Shown: one piece after another, positions 8,807-17,546 of the stretch
How positions within the stretch are numbered: the stretch's first letter is position 1
Layout of the letters: every line of letters starts with the position of its first letter
DNA from: an uncultured Eubacteriales bacterium
GTDB taxonomy: Bacteria; Bacillota; Clostridia; Oscillospirales; CAG-272
Length of the DNA: 31,839 nt
Direction: 5' to 3'
Assembly (NCBI GenBank): GCA_905201895.1
Contig: CAJKPX010000024.1
Location: forward strand, 1 to 31,839
Notes under the pieces: generated by a model
The model's database searches: none
The model's input: the letters and a program-made list of their open reading frames with translations, nothing else
Told to the model about the DNA's origin: nothing
Program-made: the position numbers and the translations under genes

Positions 8807-8835
8807 ATTTTACAACATTTCAAAAAATCTGTCAA
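8807..8835 (-). promoter_or_regulatory. Sigma-A promoter of the large lipoprotein gene
   Basis: Minus-strand -35 TTGACA and -10 TAAAAT are separated by 17 bases, a near-consensus strong promoter. The leader is about 75 bases. The 8727-9030 interval holds only this promoter and the rpoD terminator. Confidence 0.85.
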
Positions 8836-8901
8836 GTTAACTTTTTGTGACTAAAATTCGTATAAAATAAGACGTTTTCATTTCCGTCATACCTCGTTCA
8901 T

Positions 8902-8942
8902 AAAAAAGCGGCACGATGCACAAAACAACGCGCCGTTTTTTT
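8902..8942 (-). terminator. Probable terminator after rpoD
   Basis: CGGCGCG pairs with CGTGCCG (8909-8915 and 8929-8935, one G-U pair), followed on the minus strand by C and six T. It lies about 90 bases beyond the rpoD stop. Confidence 0.65.
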
Positions 8943-9030
8943 GTGATTGTGACATGATGTTTGGAAAATACCAACAAAATGCACAATGCTTTTTCATGAA
9001 ATCAGAACAAAAAGTCAGTTTTCAAGATTT

Positions 9031-10188
9031 TTACTCCATAAAGCCCTTGAGATGTCTTGCGCGGCTGGGATGACGCAGCTTTCGGAGCGCCTTTGCCTCG
9101 ATCTGGCGGATACGCTCACGGGTGATCTCAAATTCCTTGCCCACCTCCTCGAGGGTGCGCGATCTTCCGTCATAGAGACCGAAGCGAAGCTTGATCACGT
9201 GTGCCTCGCGGGGAGTGAGTGTCTGGAGCTGCTTCTCCAGCTCCTCGCGCAGGATGTTGGTGGAGGTTGCCTCTGCGGGAGAGGGCGTGTCGTCATCGGG
9301 AATGAAGTCACCCAGGTGGCTGTCCTCCTCCTCACCGATCGGGGTTTCGAGAGAAACGGGATCCTGCGCGATCTTCATGATCTCGCGCACCTTGTCGGCG
9401 CTCATGCCCATCTTCTCACCAATCTCCTCGGCGGTTGCCTCACGTCCGAGCTCCTGGAGCATCTGGCGCGAATAGCGCGAAACCTTGTGGATGGTCTCCA
9501 CCATATGAACGGGAATACGGATGGTGCGCGCCTGATCCGCAATGGCACGGGTGATCGCCTGACGAATCCACCAGGTTGCATAGGTGGAGAACTTATAGCC
9601 CTTGGTGTAGTCGAATTTGTCAACCGCCTTCATCAGTCCGAGGTTACCCTCCTGGATCAGGTCGAGGAAAAACATGCCGCGTCCGACGTAGCGCTTCGCG
9701 ATGCTGACCACCAGACGCAGGTTTGCCTCAACCAGCTCGGTCTTTGCGGTCTCGTCGCCCGCCATCATGCGCTCTGCGAGCGATTTCTCACGCTCGGAGG
9801 TAAGCAGCGGCACCTTTCCGATCTCCTTGAGATAGAGACGAACGGGGTCGTCAATCGCAAGGCCCTCCTGCTCGAGAATACGCTCCATATTCTCACCCGC
9901 ACCGAATTTTTCAACCTCGCTCTCGATCGCGCTCATTTCCTCGCTGGAGAGCTCGGCATCAAACGCAATGCCATTGTCCTCGAGCGTTTCATAGAGCTTG
10001 TCAATGCTCTCGGCGTCAAAATCCATCTCCTCAAGCGCCTCGTCAATATCGTCGGCAGAGAGCTTGCCCTTCTTTCCCTTTTCGATCAGGGAATCCATCG
10101 AGCGCTTCTTCTCCTCCTCGGTTTTGGACGTCGATTCGTTTGCCTGATCCAGCTCCTCATCCATTTCGTGCAGTTCGGTCTTTTTCAT
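9031..10188 (-). CDS. rpoD: Primary sigma factor RpoD/SigA
   Basis: The 385-residue protein is the housekeeping sigma factor that directs RNA polymerase to -35/-10 promoters like those found through this window. Region 1.2 begins near residue 113 (DPVRLYLKEIG). Region 2 runs through ANLRLVVSIAKRY and the -10 recognition helix (YATWWIRQAI, 203-212), region 3 follows, and region 4 has the helix-turn-helix ending ITRERIRQIEAKALRKLR near the C-terminus. The short acidic region 1.1 matches Firmicutes SigA. The ATG overlaps the dnaG stop as ATGA, and an AAAGGAAAGG site lies upstream within dnaG. The dnaG-rpoD pairing is the classical macromolecular synthesis arrangement of Gram-positive bacteria. 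Confidence 0.98.
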   Translation of the reverse strand: MKKTELHEMDEELDQANESTSKTEEEKKRSMDSLIEKGKKGKLSADDIDEALEEMDFDAESIDKLYETLEDNGIAFDAELSSEEMSAIESEVEKFGAGENMERILEQEGLAIDDPVRLYLKEIGKVPLLTSEREKSLAERMMAGDETAKTELVEANLRLVVSIAKRYVGRGMFFLDLIQEGNLGLMKAVDKFDYTKGYKFSTYATWWIRQAITRAIADQARTIRIPVHMVETIHKVSRYSRQMLQELGREATAEEIGEKMGMSADKVREIMKIAQDPVSLETPIGEEEDSHLGDFIPDDDTPSPAEATSTNILREELEKQLQTLTPREAHVIKLRFGLYDGRSRTLEEVGKEFEITRERIRQIEAKALRKLRHPSRARHLKGFME

Positions 10189-11981
10189 TTTTTATCAGCC
10201 TTTCCTTTATGTAATTTCGATTGTTTATCACGCAAATAGGCAAGTCGGTCACTGATGCCGCCGCTCTGCGCGTCTTCCCTCTTTTTTGCATCCTTGAGAA
10301 CCTCCACCGCGGAGCGGAAGACCCCAAGCTCGTTGTGCGTGAGCTGACGGCGCAGCTCCTCGGCGCGTTGAATGCGTCCCATCTCGTCCACCGAAAACTC
10401 GGCACCGAGCAGCTCGGGGTGCAGCCCGCCCTCCGCAGCATGTCCTCGCATAATTGCTTCAAACACGCGTCGGTTGAAGGCGGTTACAAAATCGCCGACG
10501 GCAAGCGCAACGTCACCGCGCTCGACAAGATTGCGGTAGTCCTCGTACATCAAAAGCAGCCCGATCACCGCCTCCTCGGCAGACGCCGCACGGGGGTCCC
10601 TTGCCGAATCGGGGTTCACACGGTCACCGAAATTCTTGACCGACGCCACCGCCTCTCGGCTCTCGCGCTCGGAGGTTGCCCGCTTTTGCTTGGCGCGGAA
10701 TTGCTCCACCGAGTTTTTGAGCACGTCCACCGGCAGCTCGAGCGTTTTGGAAATCTGTGAAATATAAATCTCGCGCTCCACTGCCGACCAATATTCGGCG
10801 ATCATGGCGCAGAGCTCGTTCGACGCCTTAATCTTCTCTGTTCCCACCGAAAGATCAAAGCGAGAGAGAATGCGCTCCGCCTTATGGTCAAAGCCCGTCC
10901 GACTTCGGTCAAGTGCCTGTCGGAAGCGCGTCGACCCGAACTTTTTAATGAATTCGTCGGGGTCCTTTGCGTCGTTGAGCTTGAGCACGCGAACCTCCAT
11001 TCCCACCTCTCCGAGAATGCGCATTGCCTTGTTTGCGGCGTTTTGTCCCGCTTCGTCGGAATCGTAGGATATAATCACCTGCTTGGTGTATTTGGAAAAA
11101 ACGCGCGCGTGGTCGGGTGTGATCGCCGTTCCGAGCGTTGCAACCGCATATTCGAAGCCTGCGGCGTGCAGCGCAATGACGTCCATATAGCCCTCGCAGA
11201 GGATCATCCGCTCAGCGCAGCAATTCTTGGCAAAATTGAGTGCAAAGAGGTGTCGGCTCTTTTTGAAGGCAGGCGTTTCGGAGGAGTTGAGGTATTTGGG
11301 CGTGCTGTCATCCATCACGCGACCGCCGAAGGCAACGATATTGCCCGTGGGATCAATGATCGGAAACATCACGCGATTGCGGAAATAATCGTAGGTGCGC
11401 CCCGTTTTCTGGCTCTTACCGCACAGACATGCGGCAATCAGCTCCTCGTCGCGGTAGCCCAGACGGTGCATGTGATCGGTGAGCAGGTTGAAGCTGTTGG
11501 GCGCAAAGCCGAGACCGAAATGCTTGACGGTTGCCTCCGAAAGCCGTCGGTTCTCGCGCAGATAGCGCATCCCCTCGCCGCCAATGGCAGGGTCAAAGAG
11601 GCAGGCGCGGAAAAATTTTGCCGCCTCGAGGTTCATCTCCGTGATGCGCTTGCGTGAGATACCGTTGCTCTCCGCCGCGTTTCCGCTCTCTTTTGGCAGG
11701 GGCAGCCCCGCACGGTTGGCAAGATATTCCACCGCATCGGCAAACTCAAGGTTTTCTGCCTTTTGCACGAAGGTGATTACACTTCCGCCCGCATGACAGC
11801 CAAAGCAGAAAAACATCTTCTTGGCAGCGCTCACCGAGAAGGAGCCCGTTCGCTCGCTGTGAAAGGGACAGCGCCCCATCATGTTGGCGCCGCTCCGCTT
11901 GAGCTCGGTGTAGCGCCCGATCAGCTCCACGATGTCGGTGCGATCCACAACCTCCTGTATAAAGTTTTCGGGAAATCTCAT
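10185..11981 (-). CDS. dnaG: DNA primase
   Basis: DnaG makes RNA primers at the replication fork, recruited by the replicative helicase. The 598-residue length is normal. The N-terminal CHC2 zinc finger is visible as Cys38, His41, Cys59 and Cys62. The TOPRIM catalytic domain contains LCEGYMDVIAL near residue 260 and the DSDEAGQNAA metal motif near 305-315. The C-terminal third would be the helicase-binding domain. An AAAAGGA site lies upstream of the ATG at 11981. It starts 31 bases after the dgt stop and runs into rpoD with a 4-base overlap, so dgt, dnaG and rpoD are probably cotranscribed. Confidence 0.97.
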   Translation of the reverse strand: MRFPENFIQEVVDRTDIVELIGRYTELKRSGANMMGRCPFHSERTGSFSVSAAKKMFFCFGCHAGGSVITFVQKAENLEFADAVEYLANRAGLPLPKESGNAAESNGISRKRITEMNLEAAKFFRACLFDPAIGGEGMRYLRENRRLSEATVKHFGLGFAPNSFNLLTDHMHRLGYRDEELIAACLCGKSQKTGRTYDYFRNRVMFPIIDPTGNIVAFGGRVMDDSTPKYLNSSETPAFKKSRHLFALNFAKNCCAERMILCEGYMDVIALHAAGFEYAVATLGTAITPDHARVFSKYTKQVIISYDSDEAGQNAANKAMRILGEVGMEVRVLKLNDAKDPDEFIKKFGSTRFRQALDRSRTGFDHKAERILSRFDLSVGTEKIKASNELCAMIAEYWSAVEREIYISQISKTLELPVDVLKNSVEQFRAKQKRATSERESREAVASVKNFGDRVNPDSARDPRAASAEEAVIGLLLMYEDYRNLVERGDVALAVGDFVTAFNRRVFEAIMRGHAAEGGLHPELLGAEFSVDEMGRIQRAEELRRQLTHNELGVFRSAVEVLKDAKKREDAQSGGISDRLAYLRDKQSKLHKGKADKK

Positions 11982-12012
11982 TCTTTCATAATCCTTTTCG
12001 TGCTCCGCAGCG

Positions 12013-13017
12013 TCAGTTGCTCCAAACGCGCGGAATGAATAGCTCTTTATAGGTTTCGATGGCGTAGCGGTCGGTCATGCCCGAGATAAAATCGCACACG
12101 CAACGCTTCACGCCGTCGCGCCCGATGTTATTTCGGTAAAGCTCGGGCATCTCCTCGGGGCGGTTTTCAAAATGCAGAAAGAGCTGCGCGAGCATTTCCT
12201 TTGCGCGCCCGTCCTGCGCCTTTGCCACCGAATTGGTGTAAACCGCGTCGAACATGAAATTGCGCAAGCGATCGGTTGCCTCCTGAATTTCGGGGGTCAT
12301 GGAGATTTCCCCTCGGTCGGTGCTGGCGGCAATCACGCCGCTAACCATCGTATTGATGCGCCGACTGTGCGTCTCTCCCAGAATCTCGCGAAGATCCTTG
12401 GGGATATCCTCCTTGGAAAGGATCCCCGCACGGCAGGCGTCGTCGATGTCGTGGTTGATGTAGGCGATGCGGTCGGCAAACTTCACGATCACGCCCTCGA
12501 GCGTGGACGCCATGTTTTTACCCGTGTGATTGACGATCCCGTCGCGCACCTCCCAGGTGAGATTGAGTCCTCTGCCGCCGTTCTCAAGCTTCTCCACCAC
12601 GCGCAGGCTCTGCGCGTAATGTGAGAAATCGGGCGAATAAAGCTCGCGCATCGCATCCTCTCCCGAGTGACCGAAGGGCGTGTGCCCCAGATCGTGTCCG
12701 AGCGCCGCCGCCTCGGTGAGGTCCTCGTTGAGGCGCAGGGCACGCGCAATGATGCGTGCGATCTGCGTGACCTCGAGCGTGTGCGTCAGGCGCGTGCGGT
12801 AATGGTCACCCGTGGGAGCAAGAAAGACCTGGGTTTTGTTCATCAGGCGTCGGAAGGACTGCGAATGGATGATGCGGTCGCGGTCGCGCTGAAACTCGGT
12901 TCGCATGTCACAGGGGGTGTAGGGATAATCTCTGCCGCGCGTATTAGCGGTCAGAAAGGCATAGGGTGAGAGCGTGTTTTTTTCGCGCTCGAGAAAGAGC
13001 TCGCAAACGGTTGCCAT
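12013..13017 (-). CDS. dgt: Deoxyguanosinetriphosphate triphosphohydrolase-like protein
   Basis: This 334-residue HD-domain phosphohydrolase converts dGTP (or other dNTPs in this subfamily) to the nucleoside plus triphosphate and so adjusts dNTP pools. TEFQRDRDRIIHSQSFRRL near residues 42-60 is the family signature. HTLEV, GHDLGHTPFGHSGE and the later NHTGKN and INHDIDD segments supply the HD metal-binding residues. The length is that of the short, non-Escherichia type. The ATG at 13017 follows GGGAGG by 8 bases; a TTG one codon upstream is an alternative. It leads the dgt-dnaG-rpoD operon. Confidence 0.93.
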   Translation of the reverse strand: MATVCELFLEREKNTLSPYAFLTANTRGRDYPYTPCDMRTEFQRDRDRIIHSQSFRRLMNKTQVFLAPTGDHYRTRLTHTLEVTQIARIIARALRLNEDLTEAAALGHDLGHTPFGHSGEDAMRELYSPDFSHYAQSLRVVEKLENGGRGLNLTWEVRDGIVNHTGKNMASTLEGVIVKFADRIAYINHDIDDACRAGILSKEDIPKDLREILGETHSRRINTMVSGVIAASTDRGEISMTPEIQEATDRLRNFMFDAVYTNSVAKAQDGRAKEMLAQLFLHFENRPEEMPELYRNNIGRDGVKRCVCDFISGMTDRYAIETYKELFIPRVWSN

Positions 13018-13057
13018 CAAATTCGCCTCCCTTTTTTCTGAACTACTAATAATATAC

Positions 13058-13067
13058 GCAAATTTGC
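13058..13067. promoter_or_regulatory. Palindrome upstream of dgt
   Basis: GCAAATTTGC is a perfect 10-base palindrome about 40 bases before the dgt start, next to a TATATTAT sequence that could be a -10 box. No good -35 was found, so the promoter is not called with confidence. It could be an operator or chance in AT-rich DNA. Confidence 0.25.
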
Positions 13068-13108
13068 AAAAAAATACTTTTTTCTGCGCAAGGAAAATTT
13101 ATTTTCCG

Positions 13109-13133
13109 AAAAAAAGACCGCAAGAGCGAGTCT
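13109..13133 (-). terminator. Probable terminator after yigZ
   Basis: GACTCGC and GCGGTC pair around a TCTT loop with one bulge, followed on the minus strand by seven T. It lies about 25 bases after the yigZ stop. A second perfect inverted repeat (GGAAAAT-TT-ATTTTCC, 13092-13107) follows. Confidence 0.65.
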
Positions 13134-13154
13134 CCTGCAGCCTTTTTTGTCATT

Positions 13155-13784
13155 TTATCGGTAATCAAAGCGTGTGCCGCGCAGTGCGGGCATATCCTTG
13201 CCCCCGCTCATCTCGCGCACGCGACGGCAGAGGTCATCCACCACGGTGCTCTTAACGGCAAAAAGCAGGTTGACGCGATCGGAAAACTGCGTGTCGTCGA
13301 TCACGGCACCGAAGCGCGGAAGCTCCGCCTGATAGCGCTGGTAGTCGGAATAGGAGCAGACCAGCTCGAGCTCGGTATACTGCTCATAGGTAATGATATG
13401 CGCCGCCTCGAGTGCGAGCTTGGCGGTGTGCGAATAGGCACGAACCAAGCCCCCCGCTCCGAGCAGAATGCCGCCGAAATAGCGCGTGACCACCACAACC
13501 GCATCGGTGACCCCCGACTTGCGGATGGTGTCGAGCACGGGCACGCCTGCAGTTCCCTGCGGCTCGCCGTCATCCGAATAGCGCGCCACAATCTCGCCCT
13601 TCATCAGATACGCCCACACGTTGTGCCGTGCGTCCATATACGCGCTCTTTTGCTTTTTGATATAGGCTTGTGCCTCCTCCTCGCTCTGCACGGGGATTGC
13701 GTGACCGATAAAAACCGAGCGCTTCTCGGTGAATTCCGCCTCGCCCTCATGCTCGAGCGTCGTATAGAAAACAGCCTCTGCCAT
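13155..13784 (-). CDS. yigZ: YigZ/IMPACT family protein
   Basis: The 209-residue protein has the IMPACT N-terminal domain (UPF0029). EFTEKRSVFIGHA near 17-29 and the block SDDGEPQGTAGVPVL through TRYFGGILLGAGGLVRAYS are the family hallmarks, and a ferredoxin-like C-terminal domain follows. Homologues are linked to translation control (GCN2 regulation in eukaryotes); the bacterial role is not settled. The ATG at 13784 starts cleanly at MAEAVFYTT. A GGAGAG lies 27 bases upstream and could instead serve an in-frame GTG at about 13799. It begins 59 bases after the hflX stop, so the two are probably cotranscribed. Confidence 0.92.
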   Translation of the reverse strand: MAEAVFYTTLEHEGEAEFTEKRSVFIGHAIPVQSEEEAQAYIKKQKSAYMDARHNVWAYLMKGEIVARYSDDGEPQGTAGVPVLDTIRKSGVTDAVVVVTRYFGGILLGAGGLVRAYSHTAKLALEAAHIITYEQYTELELVCSYSDYQRYQAELPRFGAVIDDTQFSDRVNLLFAVKSTVVDDLCRRVREMSGGKDMPALRGTRFDYR

Positions 13785-13843
13785 CGCAATTGCGCACACC
13801 GCAGAATGCGGGTGCTCTCCTTTCCGAAAATCCGAGGCTCGGA

Positions 13844-15127
13844 TCAATCGTCCTCGGGCTCCCTCCAATCGGGATCGTATTTTTTCATCATACCGTGTGC
13901 CTTTCGGTCAACCACGGCAGTTGCAAGAATTTCGTCAACGCCGTACTCCACGTCCTCCACCGTTGCGTACTGATAGAGCGTGTTGAGTGCCCCCGCATTG
14001 GCATTTGGAATATGGAAGGTAACGCGCCGCTTACCAGCGTGGATGATCTCCTGCAGAATTTGCTCAAGCAGCTCGATCCCCTGCCCCGTGCGTGCAGACA
14101 CGAATACCGTTCGGTCATGCTCGGCAGGAACACCGACGGCGGGCAACGCCGCCACACCGAGATCGCATTTGTTGAATACGTAGAGTGTCGGCTTTCCTGC
14201 TGCCCCCAGCTCCTGGAGCAGTTGCTCGGTGACGTCGAGCTGTGCGCGATACTCGGGGTCCGAAACGTCGATCACGATCATGAGCACGTCGGCGTAAACC
14301 GCCTCGTCGAGCGTCGATTTGAACGCCTTGATCAGATGATGCGGCAGCTTGCGGATAAATCCAACCGTGTCGGTGAGCAGCACCTGATCGCCGGACGGCA
14401 ATGCAAATTTGCGTGTGGTGGGATCGAGCGTTGCAAAAAGCTTGTCCTCGGCAAGAATTCCCGCATCGGTGAGTCGGTTGAGCAGCGTTGATTTGCCCGC
14501 GTTCGTGTAGCCCACGATCGCGATCTTGGGAATACCGCTCCGATCGCGCGAGACGCGCATGGTCTGGCGGTTCTTATCCAGCGTGCGCAGCTCCTCCTCG
14601 AGTGCCACGATGCGGTGCTTCATGTGTCGGCGGTCGGACTCGAGCTTGCTCTCACCCGGTCCGCGCGTTCCGATTCCGCCGCCCAGACGCGACATTTCCT
14701 TGCCGTGTCCCATCAGACGCGGCGCGGTATACTTGAGCTGTGCCAGCTCGACCTGCAGCTTTCCCTCACGGGTGACCGCGTGAAGCGCAAAGATATCAAG
14801 AATGAGCATGGATCGGTCGATCACGCGAACGCCGCCGATCTCATCCTCCAGGTTGCGGATCTGCGAGGGTGAGAGCTCCTCGTCGAACACCACGAGCCCG
14901 ACCTCCTCCTGAATACAGAGACAGGATACCTCACAAACCTTGCCCATTCCGATCAGCGTGCGCGGATCGGGACGCTCGCGGTTCTGGATCACCTTTGCAA
15001 CGCAGGTGCCGCCCGCCGTGTCGAGCAGACGCTCAAGCTCATCCAAGCTCTTTTCCAACTCATCGAGCGCTCTGTCGTCGGTGCAAACACCAACCAGAAC
15101 CGCTCTTGTACTTTCATAATTTTTCAT
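13844..15127 (-). CDS. hflX: GTPase HflX
   Basis: HflX is a ribosome-associated GTPase that rescues or splits stalled ribosomes, notably after heat or antibiotic stress. In this 427-residue protein the N-terminal domain carries RPDPRTLIGMGK and FDEELSPSQIRNLE. It is followed by the linker RLGGGIGTRGPGESKLE, the helical part, and the G domain with GYTNAGKST (G1), DTVGF (G3) and NKCD (G4). ATG 15127 is chosen; AGGGAG lies 11 bases upstream, and in-frame TTG codons at 15130 and 15148 are alternatives. It lies downstream of the rpmE terminator and ahead of yigZ. Confidence 0.96.
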   Translation of the reverse strand: MKNYESTRAVLVGVCTDDRALDELEKSLDELERLLDTAGGTCVAKVIQNRERPDPRTLIGMGKVCEVSCLCIQEEVGLVVFDEELSPSQIRNLEDEIGGVRVIDRSMLILDIFALHAVTREGKLQVELAQLKYTAPRLMGHGKEMSRLGGGIGTRGPGESKLESDRRHMKHRIVALEEELRTLDKNRQTMRVSRDRSGIPKIAIVGYTNAGKSTLLNRLTDAGILAEDKLFATLDPTTRKFALPSGDQVLLTDTVGFIRKLPHHLIKAFKSTLDEAVYADVLMIVIDVSDPEYRAQLDVTEQLLQELGAAGKPTLYVFNKCDLGVAALPAVGVPAEHDRTVFVSARTGQGIELLEQILQEIIHAGKRRVTFHIPNANAGALNTLYQYATVEDVEYGVDEILATAVVDRKAHGMMKKYDPDWREPEDD

Positions 15128-15171
15128 CAATCCATGGACTCCCTTCAATCACGCGTCCGGGAACGCGCATA

Positions 15172-15209
15172 AAACAGAAAAACGGGCGAGCCCTGCGGCT
15201 TGCCCGTTT
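15172..15209 (-). terminator. Terminator after rpmE
   Basis: AAACGGGC, a mismatch and AGCC pair with GGCT, C and GCCCGTTT around a GCAG loop, followed by T-rich sequence on the minus strand. It lies about 20 bases after the rpmE stop. Confidence 0.8.
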
Positions 15210-15231
15210 ATCATGGAACCAAAATCCAAAA

Positions 15232-15441
15232 TTACTTCTGCGAAGAAGCAAGTCTCTTCTTGAACTTGTCAACGCGTCCGCCGGCATCAACAAACTTCTG
15301 CTTGCCGGTGAAGAAGGGGTGGCACTTGGAGCAAATTTCAACTCTTACCTCGCCGCCCTTGGTGGATCTGGTTTCAACAACCTCGCCGCATGCACAACGA
15401 ACGGTGCACTTCTCATAGTTAGGATGGATTCCGTCTTTCAT
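15232..15441 (-). CDS. rpmE: 50S ribosomal protein L31, zinc-binding type
   Basis: The 69-residue protein is a normal-length L31 (bL31) of the large ribosomal subunit. Cys16, Cys18, Cys37 and Cys40 form the zinc site, so this is the C-plus form that is often replaced by a zinc-free paralogue when zinc is scarce. The start MKDGIHPNY is typical, and AAGAGG lies upstream of the ATG at 15441. It is transcribed alone from its own promoter through a leader with two hairpins. Confidence 0.97.
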   Translation of the reverse strand: MKDGIHPNYEKCTVRCACGEVVETRSTKGGEVRVEICSKCHPFFTGKQKFVDAGGRVDKFKKRLASSQK

Positions 15442-15467
15442 CGTTACGTACCTCTTTTCAAAAATTT

Positions 15468-15506
15468 GATGTTCTTTGACATCGGAGTGTCGCATCGAGC
15501 GCGACA
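15468..15506 (-). promoter_or_regulatory. rpmE leader with two hairpins
   Basis: Between the promoter and ribosome site lie TGTCGC/GCGACA (15488-15506, 6 pairs, 7-base loop) and GATGT/ACATC (15468-15483, 5 pairs). Ribosomal protein genes are often autoregulated through leader structures. This could be one, but no known L31 leader motif was recognised. Confidence 0.4.
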
Positions 15507-15515
15507 AACAAAAGT

Positions 15516-15544
15516 ATTATATCACATTCGTTTTGAAAATGCAA
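15516..15544 (-). promoter_or_regulatory. Sigma-A promoter of rpmE
   Basis: Minus-strand -35 TTGCAT and -10 TATAAT have a 17-base spacer. It is divergent from the MATE gene promoter. Confidence 0.8.
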
Positions 15545-15633
15545 GACCTTTTTGAAAAAAATATCTGCTCTTTTGATATTTTCTTTTTTTAACTCAAATC
15601 CCGCCGAAAAGAAAAGATTTCTCATTTTATCTA

Positions 15634-15662
15634 TTGACTTTTCATTCTGTTCGAGGTAAAAT
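15634..15662 (+). promoter_or_regulatory. Sigma-A promoter of the MATE gene
   Basis: -35 TTGACT and -10 TAAAAT have a 17-base spacer, about 30 bases before the ATG. GAGGAGG precedes the start codon. Confidence 0.85.
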
Positions 15663-15694
15663 GCAAGCAACAATTCAAGAGAGGAGGCAGTTTT

Positions 15695-17098
15695 ATGACC
15701 AAGGTAAAGGCAGACATGACGAGAGGCGCGATCCTCCCCGCGCTGATCCGCTTTACGCTCCCGATCATTCTCACTTCCCTGATTCATCAGCTTTTCAACA
15801 CGGCAGACACCGTTGTGGTGGGGCGCTGGGGCGGTGAGACCGCACTCGAGCGCGAGATCGCTATCTCGGCGGTTGGTGCAAGCGCATCGGTCATCAGCTT
15901 TCTGATCACGTTTTTCATGGGGCTCTCGGTGGGTGCTGCGGTTGTGGTGTCGCACGATGTCGGTGCCCGACATTTTGAAAAGATCGAAAAAACCGTTCAC
16001 ACCGCCGTTGCAACCGCCGCGCTCTGCGGCGTGTTTCTTGCCGCAGTGGGAATTCTCTTTGCACGCCCCCTGCTCGTTCTGCTCGATACGCCCGATGCGG
16101 TAATCGAGCCTGCCGTGCTCTATATGCGTGCCTATTTCTGCGGTATTCCCGCACAGCTGGTATACAACTACTGTGCCGGCATGCTCCGCTCCACGGGCGA
16201 CAGCACCCGACCCTTGATTTTTTTGTCGGCGTCGGGCGTTGTGAACGTGCTGCTCAATCTCGTAATGGTGCTCGGCTTTCGTCAGGGGGCGCTCGGCGTT
16301 GGCGTTGCAACCGCCGCCTCCCAATGGGTCTGCTGTATTCTGGTGCTCGGCTATATGATGAAAAATGACGGACTCTGCCGTTTTGAATGGAAAAGGCTAC
16401 GGATCGACCCCGCCGTGCTCAAGCACATTCTGGCAATCGGAATCCCCTCGGGTATTCAGCAATCCATGTTTTCGATCGGAACCGTTGTAATGCAATCGGC
16501 ACTCAACTCCTTCAACAACACCGTTTACGTGTCGGGCAGCTCAATTGCCACGAGCGTGGGCGTTTATCCGCAGCTCATTTGCGGATCCTTCGGGCAGGCA
16601 ACGCAGGTATTCGTCGGGCAAAACACAGGTGCCAAGAACGCCGAGCGCATTCGCCGCGGTGTGCGGGTCAGCGTGCTGATGGCAGTAATCAGCTCGCTTG
16701 CAATCAACGCCGTGATGAACCTGGTCAGCGAGCCTCTGATCTCGATCTTTGCACCGGGCAACGGTGAGGTGATCGCCTTTGCACGCCTGAAGCTGCTGGT
16801 GAACAGCTCCTTCTATTTTCTGGCACATTGGGGCGACCTCTACGCCGTCTCTCTACGCGGAATGGGAAAATCCACCCTGCCGATGATCGTTTCGGTGGCA
16901 GGCATCTGCGGAGTTCGCATTCTGTGGATCTACACGGTGTTTGCCGTCTTCCGCCATCCGATCGTGATCTTCGCCGCCTACGGCGTTTCGTGGCTTGTCA
17001 CCTGCGTGGCACAGGTCATTCTCTACGGACACACGATCAAAAAGACCTCACGCGAATGGGCGGCAGAGGCGGTCGACTGCAGAGAGCAACCCGTATGA
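15695..17098 (+). CDS. MATE family efflux transporter
   Basis: This 467-residue protein with about 12 hydrophobic segments is a multidrug and toxic compound extrusion (MATE) transporter of the DinF/NorM superfamily. Such proteins export cationic drugs or metabolites in exchange for Na+ or H+. Signs are the early PIILTSLIHQLFNTADTVVVG segment (about 24-44), the GLSVGAAVVVSHDVGA region near 77-92, LRSTGDSTRP near 165-174 and an equivalent second half with LRGMGKSTLPM. The ATG at 15695 follows GAGGAGG by 7 bases. A strong promoter and a terminator make it monocistronic. Substrate cannot be told from sequence. Confidence 0.93.
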   Translation: MTKVKADMTRGAILPALIRFTLPIILTSLIHQLFNTADTVVVGRWGGETALEREIAISAVGASASVISFLITFFMGLSVGAAVVVSHDVGARHFEKIEKTVHTAVATAALCGVFLAAVGILFARPLLVLLDTPDAVIEPAVLYMRAYFCGIPAQLVYNYCAGMLRSTGDSTRPLIFLSASGVVNVLLNLVMVLGFRQGALGVGVATAASQWVCCILVLGYMMKNDGLCRFEWKRLRIDPAVLKHILAIGIPSGIQQSMFSIGTVVMQSALNSFNNTVYVSGSSIATSVGVYPQLICGSFGQATQVFVGQNTGAKNAERIRRGVRVSVLMAVISSLAINAVMNLVSEPLISIFAPGNGEVIAFARLKLLVNSSFYFLAHWGDLYAVSLRGMGKSTLPMIVSVAGICGVRILWIYTVFAVFRHPIVIFAAYGVSWLVTCVAQVILYGHTIKKTSREWAAEAVDCREQPV

Positions 17099-17113
17099 AC
17101 CAATCAAAAAAGA

Positions 17114-17157
17114 GAAGGACGCTTCGCCTCTGTTCGGGTAGCGTCCTTCCTTTTGTT
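17114..17157. terminator. Terminator between the MATE gene and doc
   Basis: GAAGGACGCT pairs with AGCGTCCTTC (17114-17123, 17140-17149), followed on the plus strand by CTTTTGTTTT. An A-run on the other side lets it serve the convergent doc gene too. Confidence 0.8.
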
Positions 17158-17165
17158 TTCATCCT

Positions 17166-17546
17166 TTAAGCCAAGCGATTTGCCCTCACCCAGGCAAGCA
17201 GACCGTCGTAATCGGTCTCTCCTGCCGCAAGCGAAAGCCCCATGCGCGTAAATTCCTCGACCGATGGGGCGATCGGCGCGCCATTGAGCTCGAGAAAGGT
17301 AAGCATGGCAAGCATGCCGATGCGCTTGTTGCCGTCCACAAATGCGTGGTTTGCAACCAGAGCAAATCCGAGGCGTGCGCCCTTTTCCTCAACGCTCGGA
17401 TAAAGCTCCTCGCCGCCAAAGGTCTGCCACACCGAGCGGACCGCGCTCTCAAGCAGACCGCCGTCACGCAGCTCGGGTGATCCTCCCGTTTCGGCAACCA
17501 GCATGCGGTGCAAATCATGCACGTTTTTTTCAGTCAATTCAATCAT
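17166..17546 (-). CDS. doc: Doc-type Fic toxin (death-on-curing family)
   Basis: The 126-residue protein has the Fic fold signature in the Doc form: HAFVDGNKR at residues 67-75, in a body with LHRMLVAETGGSPELRD and SVWQTFGGEELYP typical of chromosomal Doc-like toxins. Doc proteins phosphorylate elongation factor Tu and stop translation; Fic relatives AMPylate. The Lys in place of the usual Fic Gly favours the Doc activity, by inference. The ATG overlaps the stop of the partner gene as ATGA, so the two are translationally coupled in antitoxin-toxin order. It shares a terminator with the convergent MATE gene. Confidence 0.88.
   Translation of the reverse strand: MIELTEKNVHDLHRMLVAETGGSPELRDGGLLESAVRSVWQTFGGEELYPSVEEKGARLGFALVANHAFVDGNKRIGMLAMLTFLELNGAPIAPSVEEFTRMGLSLAAGETDYDGLLAWVRANRLA

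Noticed and set aside
5490..10239. Long plus-strand open frames (5490-7166, 7299-8840, 8986-10239)
   Set aside because: All lie antisense to the large lipoprotein and rpoD genes, which have recognisable proteins, ribosome sites and promoters.
15458..16324. Minus-strand open frame opposite the MATE gene
   Set aside because: It is low in recognisable content, runs through the rpmE promoter and overlaps a well-supported membrane transporter.
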